Shown here: positions 55,926 through 64,000 of the stretch, piece after piece
Layout: the number at the start of each line of letters is the position of its first letter
How positions within the stretch are numbered: position 1 is the stretch's first letter
Assembly (NCBI RefSeq): GCF_014836415.1
Contig: NZ_JACSQY010000001.1
Span: 372,001-436,000 of the forward strand
Length of the DNA stretch: 64,000 nucleotides
DNA from: Sporosarcina gallistercoris
GTDB lineage: Bacteria > Bacillota > Bacilli > Bacillales_A > Planococcaceae
Direction of reading: 5' to 3'
Notes under the pieces: model-generated
Told to the model about the DNA's origin: nothing
Databases searched by the model: none
What the model saw: only the letters and a program-made list of their open reading frames with translations
Position numbers and translations under genes: made by a program

Positions 55926-56825
55926 CTAAGCACGCGGATGCGTATTCATATAGGTTCTTCTTAAATGCTCTTTCGTTGTATGGGTATATATTTGTGTCGA
56001 AGACAAATCACTGTGCCCCAAAAGTTCTTGGACAGTACGCATATCTGCCCCTGCAGATAACAAATGGGTCGCAAACGTATGGCGTAACATATGAGGATAA
56101 ACATTCGATTGTATGGAAGCCCTCTCTACGATGGCATCTAAAACATGTCTGACGCCACGATCAGTAAGCGGTCCGCCTCGTAAATTGACAAACAATCGCT
56201 CATGCTTCGTCGCTTTCATCAGAAGAGGTCGGCTGATTTCAATATAGCGCTCGATCGCTGATTGTGCAAAGCTGCCGAATGGGACGTAGCGTTCTTTTCT
56301 TCCTTTCCCCATTACCCGGACAATTCCAAGATCGTTGTCGATATCACTGACACTAATTGAAGTGAGTTCGCTCACGCGAATTCCTGTTGCATAAAGAAGT
56401 TCAAGCAATGCTCGATCCCGAAGATCTCTTGGTTTTTCACCAAGGCAGGCAGCAAAAAGCTTTTCAAGTTCCTCTACATAAAAAAAAGCCGGAAGACGAT
56501 CTTCCTTTTTCGGGTGGTGCAGCAAACGGAATGCTGTGTCATTAATCCCATAACGGGCATTGGCAAATCGAAAGAACGAACGAACTGAAGAAATCTTTCT
56601 GGAAATGGTTGCTCTCGATAACTCGCGTTCATACAGGCGTGAAGCAAAAAGTCGTGCTTCTTGATATGTAATGCTCTCTATCGTAAGAATGCCTTCGGTT
56701 TTTAAGAACTCAAGAAATTCATCTACATCTTTTTCATATTCCGTTACAGTGTGGACTGAATAGTTTTTTTCCAAACGAACGTACGTTATATACTCATCAC
56801 GAATTTGGAACATCTCTTTATCCAT
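55926..56825 (-). CDS. xerC: Tyrosine recombinase XerC (CodV)
   Basis: The 299-residue product has the SAM-like N-terminal core-binding domain (about 1-90) and the catalytic domain. The catalytic set is visible: Arg in ATGIRVSEL, Lys in GKGRKERYVPF, HxxR in HMLRHTFATHLL, His in LGHSDLSS and Tyr in TQIYTHT. It works with XerD at dif to resolve chromosome dimers. The ATG at 56825 has GGGAGGTG upstream. It is the first gene of the operon with hslV, hslU and codY. Confidence 0.97.
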   Translation of the reverse strand: MDKEMFQIRDEYITYVRLEKNYSVHTVTEYEKDVDEFLEFLKTEGILTIESITYQEARLFASRLYERELSRATISRKISSVRSFFRFANARYGINDTAFRLLHHPKKEDRLPAFFYVEELEKLFAACLGEKPRDLRDRALLELLYATGIRVSELTSISVSDIDNDLGIVRVMGKGRKERYVPFGSFAQSAIERYIEISRPLLMKATKHERLFVNLRGGPLTDRGVRHVLDAIVERASIQSNVYPHMLRHTFATHLLSAGADMRTVQELLGHSDLSSTQIYTHTTKEHLRRTYMNTHPRA

Positions 56826-56949
56826 TTCAGACACCTCCCGAAAAAAGAACAAATAATCATCATTTTAACGCGCGGCAATCAGCGTATTCGATTATCCAAA
56901 CTAATTGAAAATGCGGACTACTCCTTAAATTCAAATTGATCCACGATTT

Positions 56950-56979
56950 ACTATACATGATTGACAGGTATTTCTTCAA
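56950..56979 (-). promoter_or_regulatory. Sigma A promoter of the xerC-hslVU-codY operon
   Basis: On the minus strand TTGAAG (56979-56974), an 18-base spacer and TATAGT (56955-56950). This leaves an untranslated leader of about 115 nt. The upstream remainder of the 279-base gap holds no gene. Confidence 0.6.
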
Positions 56980-57060
56980 CTAAGAGCATTCAGGAAGTCA
57001 GACCTCTGGACATTCTTTTTGAATATCGACATGGAATGTACACATTTACTTCACATTTTC

Positions 57061-57103
57061 CCAACAAAAAGAAGAAGAGATTGGCTCTCTTCTTCTTTTT
57101 GTT
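57061..57103 (-). terminator. Terminator after trmFO
   Basis: A perfect 17-bp stem (AACAAAAAGAAGAAGAG with its complement, 7-base loop) starts 2 bases past the trmFO stop. The T run is in the lower stem, so it can work in both directions. Confidence 0.85.
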
Positions 57104-57104
57104 A

Positions 57105-58415
57105 TTATAAATGGTTTTCAGCCTTAAACTCATCCAGAGCTTCGAGTGCTCGATTGGAGTGCCTTTCAGCTCTTTCCAGTTTAGAACGGACACGCTCCCC
57201 TAAATCCGGGAACAAACCAAAGTTCACATTCATCGGCTGGAAATTCTTTGAATCAGCTTCCGTAATATACCTTGCCATACTTCCTAGAGCCGTCTGATTC
57301 GGCAGAACATAGGGTTCTTCTCCTAAAGCGAGCCGTGCAGCGTTCATGCCTGCGACTAAACCTGCCCCTGCCGACTCGACATATCCTTCAACTCCGGTCA
57401 TTTGACCAGCGAAAAACAGATTCGGGTTCGCTTTTAACTGATAGGTAGGTTGTAATACTCTTGGGGAATTGATGAATGTGTTTCTATGCATCACGCCATA
57501 ACGAACAATTTCAACGTTTTCCAGGCCTGGAATGAGGCGCAGCACTTCTTTTTGAGCTCCCCATTTCATATGTGTTTGGAAACCGACGATATTGTAAAGA
57601 GTTCCCGCCGCATCGTCTTGGCGAAGCTGGACAACGGCCTTTGGACGTTTACCTGTTTTCGGATCTTCCAATCCAACTGGCTTCATCGGACCAAAAAGAA
57701 GCGTCTTCTCTCCACGGCTCGCAAGCACTTCCACCGGCATACAACTTTCGAAGTACACTTCTTTTTCAAATTCTTTCAGTTCCGCGACCTCTGCATTCAC
57801 TAATGCATCGTAGAAAACAGCAAATTCTTCTTCATTCATCGGACAATTGAGATACGCAGCTTCTCCTTTGTCATAACGAGATTTCAGATAGACTTTGTCC
57901 ATATCGATGGAGTCTTTTTCAACGATAGGCGCCGCTGCATCGTAGAAGTATAAATACTCTTCTCCAGTGAGCTGTCGGACCTTTTCTGCTAGTGCTGGAG
58001 AAGTTAGCGGACCTGTGGCAATCACTGTTATGCCTTCAGGGATTTCTGTCACTTCTTCGTTAACGACTTCCACGAGTGGATGATTTCGTACTTTATCCGT
58101 CACATGTGCCGAGAACTCGTGACGATCGACAGCAAGCGCTCCCCCCGCAGGAACAGAGCAAGCATCCGCTGCTGCAATTATGACGGAGTCTAGACGGCGC
58201 ATTTCTTCTTTAATGACCCCTACAGCATTCGTCAGTGAGTTTGCACGCAACGAGTTACTGCAAACCAGCTCTGCGAATTTGTCTGTATGGTGTGCTGGTG
58301 TCTGCTGGACAGGACGCATTTCGTATAAACGGACATGAACACCTCGGCTTGCAATTTGCCAAGCCGCTTCACTTCCCGCAAGTCCTGCACCGATGACATT
58401 TACAATTGGTGTCAC
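57105..58415 (-). CDS. trmFO: Methylenetetrahydrofolate-tRNA-(uracil-5-)-methyltransferase TrmFO (Gid)
   Basis: The 436-residue flavoprotein makes ribothymidine at U54 of tRNA using methylene-THF and FADH2. The FAD-binding motif [13 protein letters not shown] is at residues 7-19, with YEMRP and [10 protein letters not shown] following. The C-terminal part has [20 protein letters not shown] near 335. The start is GTG at 58415, with AAGGG 8 bases upstream. It follows topA by 24 bases, one operon. In function it pairs with TruB (U55), also in this window. Confidence 0.97.
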   Translation of the reverse strand: MTPIVNVIGAGLAGSEAAWQIASRGVHVRLYEMRPVQQTPAHHTDKFAELVCSNSLRANSLTNAVGVIKEEMRRLDSVIIAAADACSVPAGGALAVDRHEFSAHVTDKVRNHPLVEVVNEEVTEIPEGITVIATGPLTSPALAEKVRQLTGEEYLYFYDAAAPIVEKDSIDMDKVYLKSRYDKGEAAYLNCPMNEEEFAVFYDALVNAEVAELKEFEKEVYFESCMPVEVLASRGEKTLLFGPMKPVGLEDPKTGKRPKAVVQLRQDDAAGTLYNIVGFQTHMKWGAQKEVLRLIPGLENVEIVRYGVMHRNTFINSPRVLQPTYQLKANPNLFFAGQMTGVEGYVESAGAGLVAGMNAARLALGEEPYVLPNQTALGSMARYITEADSKNFQPMNVNFGLFPDLGERVRSKLERAERHSNRALEALDEFKAENHL

Positions 58416-58439
58416 ATTGAACCCTTCTCTCTAGCTAGA

Positions 58440-60518
58440 TTATTCTTGTGGTTTTTCTTTGTAATCACATTCCGTACATTGGATCTGCAACCCTTTTTTC
58501 AACCGTTTTTCAACAAGAGTGCTTTCACACTTAGGACACGGTCTAGTGATCGGTTTATCCCACGAAATATATTCGCATTCAGGATACCGGTCACATCCAT
58601 AGAAGATTCTGTTTTTCTTACTCTTCCGTTCAACGACTTCCCCTTCTTTACATAGCGGACACGTCACACCGATCGGTTTAATGATCGCTTTTGTGTTGCG
58701 GCAATCCGGGAAGTTCGAGCACGCCATGAACTTACCATAACGTCCCATTTTATAAACCATCGGAGACCCGCACTTTTCACAATCCTCTCCCGCCGGTTCA
58801 TCTTTGATCTCGATTTTTTCCATTTCTTCATCCGCGATTTTCAAATGTTTTTCAAAGTCTTTGTAGAATTCATCAATGACGGTGACCCATGGAACTTCTC
58901 CCACTTCGATATGGTCCAGACTTTGTTCCATTTTCGCCGTGAATTCCGCATTGGTGATATCCGAGAAGTATTGATTGACCGCCGCGTTGACGATTCCACC
59001 TAATTCAGTAGGAACAAACCGCTTAGCATCTAACGTGACATACCCTCTTTTTTGGATCGTATCCAACGTCGGAGCGTAAGTCGATGGGCGTCCTATCCCT
59101 AATTCTTCCAATGTTTTTACAAGACGTGCTTCTGAATAGCGGGGCGGTGGTTGAGTGAAATGCTGTTTCGGGTCAACCGATGAACACTTGACTGTTTCAC
59201 CTTCAGTAAGCGGGGGAAGTACGTTATCCTTTTCTTCTTCTTTATCATCATGACTTTCAATATACACCTTCATGAATCCTTGGAATTTCACTTGGGAACC
59301 TGTTGCTCTGAACTGCACATCATTGTTAATTAAATCAACAGTGACAGTATCAAGGATGGCAGGTGCCATCTGACTCGCAAGAAAACGTGACCAGATGAGC
59401 TTGTATAATTTCAGTTGGTCTTTTGATAAAAACGCTTTCATCGCTTCAGGTGTACGCAGGACAGACGTTGGCCGCACAGCTTCATGTGCGTCTTGCGTCT
59501 TCGCAGCAGAAGATTTGCTTGCCGCTTTTGTTTTCCGAGTGAACTCTTCTCCATACATCGTCTCTATATGTGATCTCGCTTCAGCTTGGGCCGTCTCGGA
59601 TGTCCTGGTCGAATCCGTTCTCATATACGTAATGAGTCCAACGATCCCCTCTTTACCGATTGTAATACCTTCATACAATTGCTGGGCAATCATCATTGTT
59701 TTCTTTGCGCGGAAGTTCAACTTACGCGCTGCCTCTTGTTGTAAAGAAGACGTGGTAAAAGGTACTGCAGGATTACGTTTACGTTCTTTCTTCACGACTT
59801 GATGAACAGTAAAGTCATCTCCATCCAAGTTGGAGAGAATCTCATCCACTTGTGTTTTGTCTGTCAGTTTAACTTTCTTACCAGCTGTCCCATAGAAAGA
59901 GGCTTCAAAGTTACCTTCTTTTTTACTGAAGTCCGCGCCAATTGACCAGTATTCTTCAGGTACGAAAGATTTGATTTCCTCTTCGCGATCAATAATAAGT
60001 TTTAGCGCAACAGATTGAACCCGGCCCGCTGACAAACCTTTTTTGACTTTCTTCCATAGAATCGGACTGATGTTATAGCCGACAAGCCGATCAAGAATAC
60101 GACGGGCTTGTTGGGCATCTACTAAGTCCGTATTGATAGGCCGTGGATTTTTGAACGATTCTTTAATTGCGTCTTTCGTAATTTCGTTGAAAACGACTCG
60201 GCAATCGGAATGATCATCGACGCCGAGCTGATGCGCAAGGTGCCACGCAATTGCTTCCCCTTCTCTGTCGGGGTCAGCCGCGAGAAAGATTTTTTTCGCT
60301 TTTTTCGCTTCTTTTTTCAAGTCTTGTAAAATCGGGCCTTTTCCCCGAATTGTAATATACTTCGGTTCATAGTTATTTTCAACATCGACGCCCATTTGAC
60401 TGCGGGGCAAGTCTCTCAAGTGGCCAAGGGATGCGCGCACTTTGTATTTCTTTCCTAAATAACGCTCAATTGTTTTCGCTTTTGCTGGGGATTCCACGAT
60501 TACTAGGTAATCTGCCAT
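58440..60518 (-). CDS. topA: DNA topoisomerase I
   Basis: The 692-residue type IA enzyme relaxes negative supercoils. The Toprim domain has [18 protein letters not shown] at the start and [14 protein letters not shown] near 110. The active-site Tyr is in [12 protein letters not shown] near 300. Three C-terminal Cys4 zinc ribbons are intact ([13 protein letters not shown].., [10 protein letters not shown].., [10 protein letters not shown]..). The Shine-Dalgarno is AAGGAGGG. It has its own promoter. Confidence 0.98.
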   Translation of the reverse strand: MADYLVIVESPAKAKTIERYLGKKYKVRASLGHLRDLPRSQMGVDVENNYEPKYITIRGKGPILQDLKKEAKKAKKIFLAADPDREGEAIAWHLAHQLGVDDHSDCRVVFNEITKDAIKESFKNPRPINTDLVDAQQARRILDRLVGYNISPILWKKVKKGLSAGRVQSVALKLIIDREEEIKSFVPEEYWSIGADFSKKEGNFEASFYGTAGKKVKLTDKTQVDEILSNLDGDDFTVHQVVKKERKRNPAVPFTTSSLQQEAARKLNFRAKKTMMIAQQLYEGITIGKEGIVGLITYMRTDSTRTSETAQAEARSHIETMYGEEFTRKTKAASKSSAAKTQDAHEAVRPTSVLRTPEAMKAFLSKDQLKLYKLIWSRFLASQMAPAILDTVTVDLINNDVQFRATGSQVKFQGFMKVYIESHDDKEEEKDNVLPPLTEGETVKCSSVDPKQHFTQPPPRYSEARLVKTLEELGIGRPSTYAPTLDTIQKRGYVTLDAKRFVPTELGGIVNAAVNQYFSDITNAEFTAKMEQSLDHIEVGEVPWVTVIDEFYKDFEKHLKIADEEMEKIEIKDEPAGEDCEKCGSPMVYKMGRYGKFMACSNFPDCRNTKAIIKPIGVTCPLCKEGEVVERKSKKNRIFYGCDRYPECEYISWDKPITRPCPKCESTLVEKRLKKGLQIQCTECDYKEKPQE

Positions 60519-60583
60519 TCTAATATGCCCTCCTTAAAGAGGTTCTTTGTATTTATTCATCTAAAAGAATATCTGTTGCAAAA

Positions 60584-60610
60584 TGTATAACAGTTTTCAT
60601 GGAAAAGCAA
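60584..60610 (-). promoter_or_regulatory. Extended -10 promoter candidate of topA
   Basis: On the minus strand TGT-TATACA (60592-60584) is an extended -10. TTGCTT (60610-60605) lies 15 bases upstream, slightly short. It lies in the 120-base gap between dprA and topA. Confidence 0.55.
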
Positions 60611-60620
60611 CTATTTTAGT

Positions 60621-60656
60621 AAAAAGACATTTCTCTCGTCAAGATTCGACAAGAGA
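60621..60656 (-). terminator. Terminator overlapping the end of dprA
   Basis: TCTCTTGTC pairs with GACGAGAGA (one G-U) around a 7-base loop, followed on the minus strand by AATGTCTTTTTAC. The stop codon of dprA lies inside the stem. Confidence 0.65.
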
Positions 60657-61490
60657 TTCAACGATTTGGAAGCCGTCCCAAATCGGTCGTGCCCCTTCAT
60701 CTAATAGCTTGTTCGGACCTATTGATAACAGTGAGTCGATGGGTCCCGGAACAGCAAATACTTCTTTTCCGTGATCAAGTGCGTGTTCGATTGTGCTCAT
60801 TGTTCCGCTCTTTACAGCTGATTCCGTTATCACTATGGTACTGGATAGTCCACTTATAATCCGATTCCTCATCGGAAACGTCCATTTGGCAGGCGGATGG
60901 TATGGCGGATACTCTGTTATTAAAAGATGCTCTTTTGCAATTACTGTCGCTAGTTCCGCATTCTCTTTTGGATACACATGGAAGAAGCCATGACCAAGAA
61001 CCGCAATTGTCTGGCCCCCGTATTTCAAGGCTGCTTGATGCGCCATTGTATCTGCACCTTTTGCAAGTCCCGAGACGATTGCACAATCATGTTGGACAAG
61101 CGGCGGAACAATCATGTCCATGGCGCACATCGAATAGTTCCCAGCTTTTCGAGAACCGATAATCGCAACCTTATTTGATTTTTTCAACAAACTTGTATCC
61201 CCTTTTGTATAGAGGACAGCGGGCGGATCTATTAGTTGTTTCAGTTCATCGGGATAGTCAGGATGTGTAAAAGGAATGGGGATGATTCCTTTTTCGAGTA
61301 GTAACTCTAAGAGTGGAAGCGGGGATAGTAGAGCAAGTTTCGTATTCAGGTTTGTGCGTTGCGGATGTGACGAATGCAACAAATATTCGTTCCTATAGTT
61401 ATTTTCAAGTAATCTTGCAAGTTTCGGATAAGGGGCTGGCCATGCATAGTGAAGTTTCAAGAGCTCCTGGTCTTGTGTGGATAGGTTCAC
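60639..61490 (-). CDS. dprA: DNA processing protein DprA (Smf)
   Basis: The 283-residue product binds single-stranded DNA taken up in transformation and loads RecA. The Rossmann-like core shows VAIIGSRKAGNYSMC near 110, VSGLAKGADTMAHQAAL, and the NRIISGLSSTIVITESAVKSGT block. The family GxPG-like end (FAVPGPIDS) is present. The start is GTG at 61490 with AGAGGAGG upstream; the longer open frame runs back through the sucD terminator and is not real. I see no separate promoter. Confidence 0.95.
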   Translation of the reverse strand: MNLSTQDQELLKLHYAWPAPYPKLARLLENNYRNEYLLHSSHPQRTNLNTKLALLSPLPLLELLLEKGIIPIPFTHPDYPDELKQLIDPPAVLYTKGDTSLLKKSNKVAIIGSRKAGNYSMCAMDMIVPPLVQHDCAIVSGLAKGADTMAHQAALKYGGQTIAVLGHGFFHVYPKENAELATVIAKEHLLITEYPPYHPPAKWTFPMRNRIISGLSSTIVITESAVKSGTMSTIEHALDHGKEVFAVPGPIDSLLSIGPNKLLDEGARPIWDGFQIVESLVES

Positions 61491-61511
61491 AAAATACCTC
61501 CTCTTAGTATA

Positions 61512-61547
61512 GAAAAAAATGCAGCGTATCCATTGAATACGCTGCAT
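61512..61547 (-). terminator. Intrinsic terminator after sucD
   Basis: A perfect 11-bp stem, ATGCAGCGTAT with ATACGCTGCAT and a 7-base loop, is followed on the minus strand by seven Ts. Confidence 0.93.
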
Positions 61548-61555
61548 CTGCTATT

Positions 61556-62458
61556 TTAGTGGGTTTTACACTTTTCGTATAACCCTTTTTCTTTAATAAC
61601 TTTAATCAATGTCTCTCCGATAACAGATGGCGTTTCTGCAACCTCTACGCCTGCGTTATTGAGTGCTTTGATCTTTTCGTCAGCAGTTCCTTTACCACCG
61701 GAAATGATGGCACCAGCATGGCCCATGCGCTTTCCTGGAGGTGCTGTCTGTCCGCCGATGAAACCGACAACCGGTTTCTTCATATTGGCTTTGATCCACT
61801 CAGCTGCTTCTTCTTCAGCAGTTCCGCCGATTTCACCAATCATGACAACTGCGTACGTATCTTCGTCTTCGTTGAATTCTTTCAACACGTCGATGAAGTT
61901 TGTTCCATTGACTGGGTCTCCACCAATACCAACAGCTGTCGTTTGACCAATACCCGCTTCAGAAAGTTGGTGAACCGCTTCGTACGTCAAAGTACCTGAG
62001 CGTGAAATTACGCCTACGTGACCTTTTGTATGAATGTATCCAGGCATAATACCGATTTTACATTCTTCCGGTGTAATGACACCAGGACAGTTCGGTCCGA
62101 CAAGACGCGTCTTTTTGCCGTCCATGTAACGTACTACTTTCACCATATCCAGAACAGGAATGTGCTCCGTGATACAGATTGCCATATCAAGTTCAGCGTC
62201 TACCGCTTCCATGATAGCATCTGCTGCGAAAGGTGCTGGTACGTAGATTACGGAAACATTAGCGCCGGTTTCTTTGACAGCTTCTTCCATTGTATTAAAT
62301 ACAGGAACGCCATCAACTTCCGTGCCGCCTTTGCCTGGTGTTACACCTGCAACAATTTTCGTTCCGTATTCAAGCATTTGCTGGGTATGAAATTTTGCAG
62401 TCCCGCCAGTGATCCCTTGGACGACTACTTTTGTATTTTTATCGATATAAATACTCAT
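61556..62458 (-). CDS. sucD: Succinyl-CoA synthetase alpha subunit
   Basis: The 300-residue product holds the CoA-binding Rossmann domain ([16 protein letters not shown] near the start, [15 protein letters not shown]). The phospho-histidine is in [14 protein letters not shown] near 245. With SucC it converts succinyl-CoA to succinate and makes ATP or GTP in the TCA cycle. It follows sucC by 18 bases. Confidence 0.98.
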   Translation of the reverse strand: MSIYIDKNTKVVVQGITGGTAKFHTQQMLEYGTKIVAGVTPGKGGTEVDGVPVFNTMEEAVKETGANVSVIYVPAPFAADAIMEAVDAELDMAICITEHIPVLDMVKVVRYMDGKKTRLVGPNCPGVITPEECKIGIMPGYIHTKGHVGVISRSGTLTYEAVHQLSEAGIGQTTAVGIGGDPVNGTNFIDVLKEFNEDEDTYAVVMIGEIGGTAEEEAAEWIKANMKKPVVGFIGGQTAPPGKRMGHAGAIISGGKGTADEKIKALNNAGVEVAETPSVIGETLIKVIKEKGLYEKCKTH

Positions 62459-62476
62459 CGTTTGTCCCTGCCTTTC

Positions 62477-63637
62477 TTAGCCTACGATTTCAACAATCTT
62501 TTGCGCGCCGTCTGCCATAGAGCCAGCTGCAATGATATTAAGTCCTGATTCGTTCAGCAATGCTTTACCTCTTTCCACGTTTGTTCCCTCAAGGCGAACA
62601 ACTAGTGGTACTTCAAGGCCGACTTCTTTCGCTGCAGTAATGACACCTTCAGCGATCACATCGCACTTCATGATTCCGCCAAAGATGTTAACGAAAATCC
62701 CTTTAACATGCTCATCTGAAAGGATGATTTTGAACGCTTCAGTTACTTTTTCAGCAGTCGCGCCGCCCCCAACGTCAAGGAAGTTCGCGGGTGATCCGCC
62801 GTAGTAATTGATCGTATCCATAGTAGCCATAGCAAGTCCTGCACCATTGACCATACAGCCGATGTTGCCGTCTAGAGAAATATAGCTCAAGTCATACTTG
62901 GAAGCTTCGATTTCTTTTGCGTCTTCTTCTTCAAAGTCGCGCAGTTCTACGATGTCCTTGTGACGGAACAATGCGTTGTCGTCAAAGTTGAATTTCGCAT
63001 CAAGTGCAAGCACCTGATCATCCCCAGTGACAACAAGCGGGTTGATTTCCACGATAGAAGCATCTTTTTCAACGAATACTTGATAAAGGCCTGTCATGAA
63101 TTTCGCTGCTTTGTTCACAAGATGTGCAGGAATATTCATATTGAACGCCATACGACGCGCTTGGAATCCAGTTAATCCAGCTACCGGATCGATGACTTCA
63201 TGGAAGATCTTTTCAGGAGTCGCTTCTGCAACTTCTTCAATGTCCATTCCGCCCTCTTCAGATCCCATTAATGTAACGCGATCCGTTGCACGGTCTACAA
63301 CAAGACTGATGTAGTATTCCTTTTTGATGTCAGCGCCTTCTTCGATAAGTAAACGCTTGACCTCTTTCCCTTCAGGGCCCGTTTGGTGAGTCACCAACGT
63401 TTTGCCGAGAAGTTCTTTTGCGTAAGCACGTACTTCGTCAAGATTTTTAGCAATTTTGACGCCGCCCGCTTTTCCGCGGCCACCTGCATGAATTTGCGCT
63501 TTTACGACAAATACTTCAGTGCCAAGTTCTTTCGCTGCTTTTACTGCCTCTTCCGGAGAAAATGCTGCAATCCCTTTTGAAGCTGCAACTCCATAATCAC
63601 GAAGCAGTTGTTTCCCTTGATATTCATGGATATTCAT
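62477..63637 (-). CDS. sucC: Succinyl-CoA synthetase beta subunit
   Basis: The 386-residue product has an N-terminal ATP-grasp domain ([16 protein letters not shown], with [15 protein letters not shown] near 45) and a C-terminal CoA-ligase domain. Its loop [17 protein letters not shown] and [14 protein letters not shown] are typical. The ATG at 63637 has TTGGAGGATA upstream. It is the first gene of the sucCD operon. Confidence 0.98.
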   Translation of the reverse strand: MNIHEYQGKQLLRDYGVAASKGIAAFSPEEAVKAAKELGTEVFVVKAQIHAGGRGKAGGVKIAKNLDEVRAYAKELLGKTLVTHQTGPEGKEVKRLLIEEGADIKKEYYISLVVDRATDRVTLMGSEEGGMDIEEVAEATPEKIFHEVIDPVAGLTGFQARRMAFNMNIPAHLVNKAAKFMTGLYQVFVEKDASIVEINPLVVTGDDQVLALDAKFNFDDNALFRHKDIVELRDFEEEDAKEIEASKYDLSYISLDGNIGCMVNGAGLAMATMDTINYYGGSPANFLDVGGGATAEKVTEAFKIILSDEHVKGIFVNIFGGIMKCDVIAEGVITAAKEVGLEVPLVVRLEGTNVERGKALLNESGLNIIAAGSMADGAQKIVEIVG

Positions 63638-63684
63638 CTTATATCCTCCAATCAAACTGATAACTATTCTATACTGCGTACTCT

Positions 63685-63713
63685 ATTGTAGTAAACTTGT
63701 CATACTATGTCCA
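63685..63713 (-). promoter_or_regulatory. Sigma A promoter of sucCD
   Basis: On the minus strand TGGACA (63713-63708), a 17-base spacer and TACAAT (63690-63685), each box five of six to consensus. It lies between ylqH and sucC. Confidence 0.75.
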
Positions 63714-63765
63714 TATTTGTACTCGTTAAGTGTGAAATTTCTGTTCTACTACAGATAGGATCCGT

Positions 63766-64000
63766 CTATTTTACGCTTTTAGCACGATCTAATCTGTAAA
63801 CATATGCCAGAACTTCCGATACTGCTTGGTAAAGTTGGTCAGGAATCGTCTCATTCACTTCTAACTGACCAAGTAATTCCACCAGACTCGGGTCTTCTTG
63901 AATGGGCACGCCGTGTTCTCGAGCTTTCTCTAGTATGTTTTCAGCAATCTGCCCTTTTCCTTTAGCAGTCACTTTCGGTGCTTCATTGAGCTCCGGTAAA
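63766..64000 (-). CDS. ylqH: YlqH, FlhB C-terminal-domain homologue, cut by the window edge
   Basis: The frame is open from the right edge to a stop at 63766, so 77 residues are visible and the N-terminus lies outside. The visible part matches the C-terminal cytoplasmic domain of FlhB: GKGQIAENILEKAREHGVPIQEDPSLVELL, then IPDQLYQAVSEVLAYVYRL. It has no room for the FlhB membrane domain if it has the length of B. subtilis YlqH (about 90-95 residues). Homologues can replace the FlhB C-terminal part in some bacteria; the role here is unknown. The position before sucC matches Bacillus. Confidence 0.9.
   Translation of the reverse strand, partial: LPELNEAPKVTAKGKGQIAENILEKAREHGVPIQEDPSLVELLGQLEVNETIPDQLYQAVSEVLAYVYRLDRAKSVK

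Noticed and set aside
61491-61547. Longer dprA start within the upstream open frame
   Set aside because: It runs through the sucD terminator stem; the GTG with GAGGAGG fits the family N-terminus.

Overview
The window is a chromosomal core segment of a low- to moderate-GC Gram-positive bacterium of the order Bacillales. Gene content and order match the Bacillus subtilis ylqH-sucCD-dprA-topA-trmFO-codV(xerC)-clpQY-codY-fla/che-rpsB-tsf-pyrH-frr-uppS-cdsA-dxr-rseP-proS-polC-rimP-nusA-infB-rbfA-truB-ribF-rpsO-pnp-ymxG block. Protein divergence from Bacillus and the style of the flagellar operon suggest Planococcaceae (Sporosarcina-like), but that family-level assignment is inference. All convincing genes lie on the minus strand, so transcription runs from high to low coordinates. 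I found no rRNA, tRNA, CRISPR array, transposase or prophage.

Read in the direction of transcription: 64000-60639 holds the end of ylqH, then sucCD (own promoter and terminator) and dprA. 60610-57061 holds topA-trmFO. 56980-53052 holds xerC-hslV-hslU-codY, closed by a strong terminator. 52858-24812 is a nearly unbroken fla/che operon of about 28 kb: rod (flgB, flgC, fliE), MS ring and switch (fliF, fliG, fliM, fliY), export gate and ATPase (fliH, fliI, fliJ, fliOPQR, flhB, flhA), hook (fliK, flgD, flgG/flgE), chemotaxis (cheY, cheB, cheA, cheW, cheC, cheD), placement and number control (flhF, flhG), sigma D, and motility factors (swrD, swrB). The start of the operon carries what looks like overlapping sigma A and sigma D promoters.

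24808-15723 carries rpsB, tsf, pyrH, frr, uppS, cdsA, dxr, rseP and a proS homologue: ribosomal and translation-factor genes followed by isoprenoid and phospholipid envelope synthesis. Intrinsic terminators sit between several of these co-directional genes. 15705-11392 is polC. A clear extended -10 promoter at 11285-11257 then drives rimP-nusA-ylxR-ylxQ-infB-ylxP-rbfA, which ends in a terminator. After it come truB-ribF, rpsO, pnp and the M16 peptidase gene cut by the left edge.

Points that stand out from the expected core layout: the proS homologue has lost several expected ProRS active-site elements, including the proline-pocket loop and the editing lysine. swrD has its Shine-Dalgarno 33 nt from the start with a GC-rich hairpin in between. 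The 304-bp gap upstream of swrD also holds a structured repeat-like element with nested inverted repeats. sigD sits behind a terminator and has its own promoter-like element. A perfect 15-bp palindrome lies at the expected rpsO transcription start. IF2 carries a long RPQGQ repeat region. Promoters and terminators were identified by eye, not by computation.
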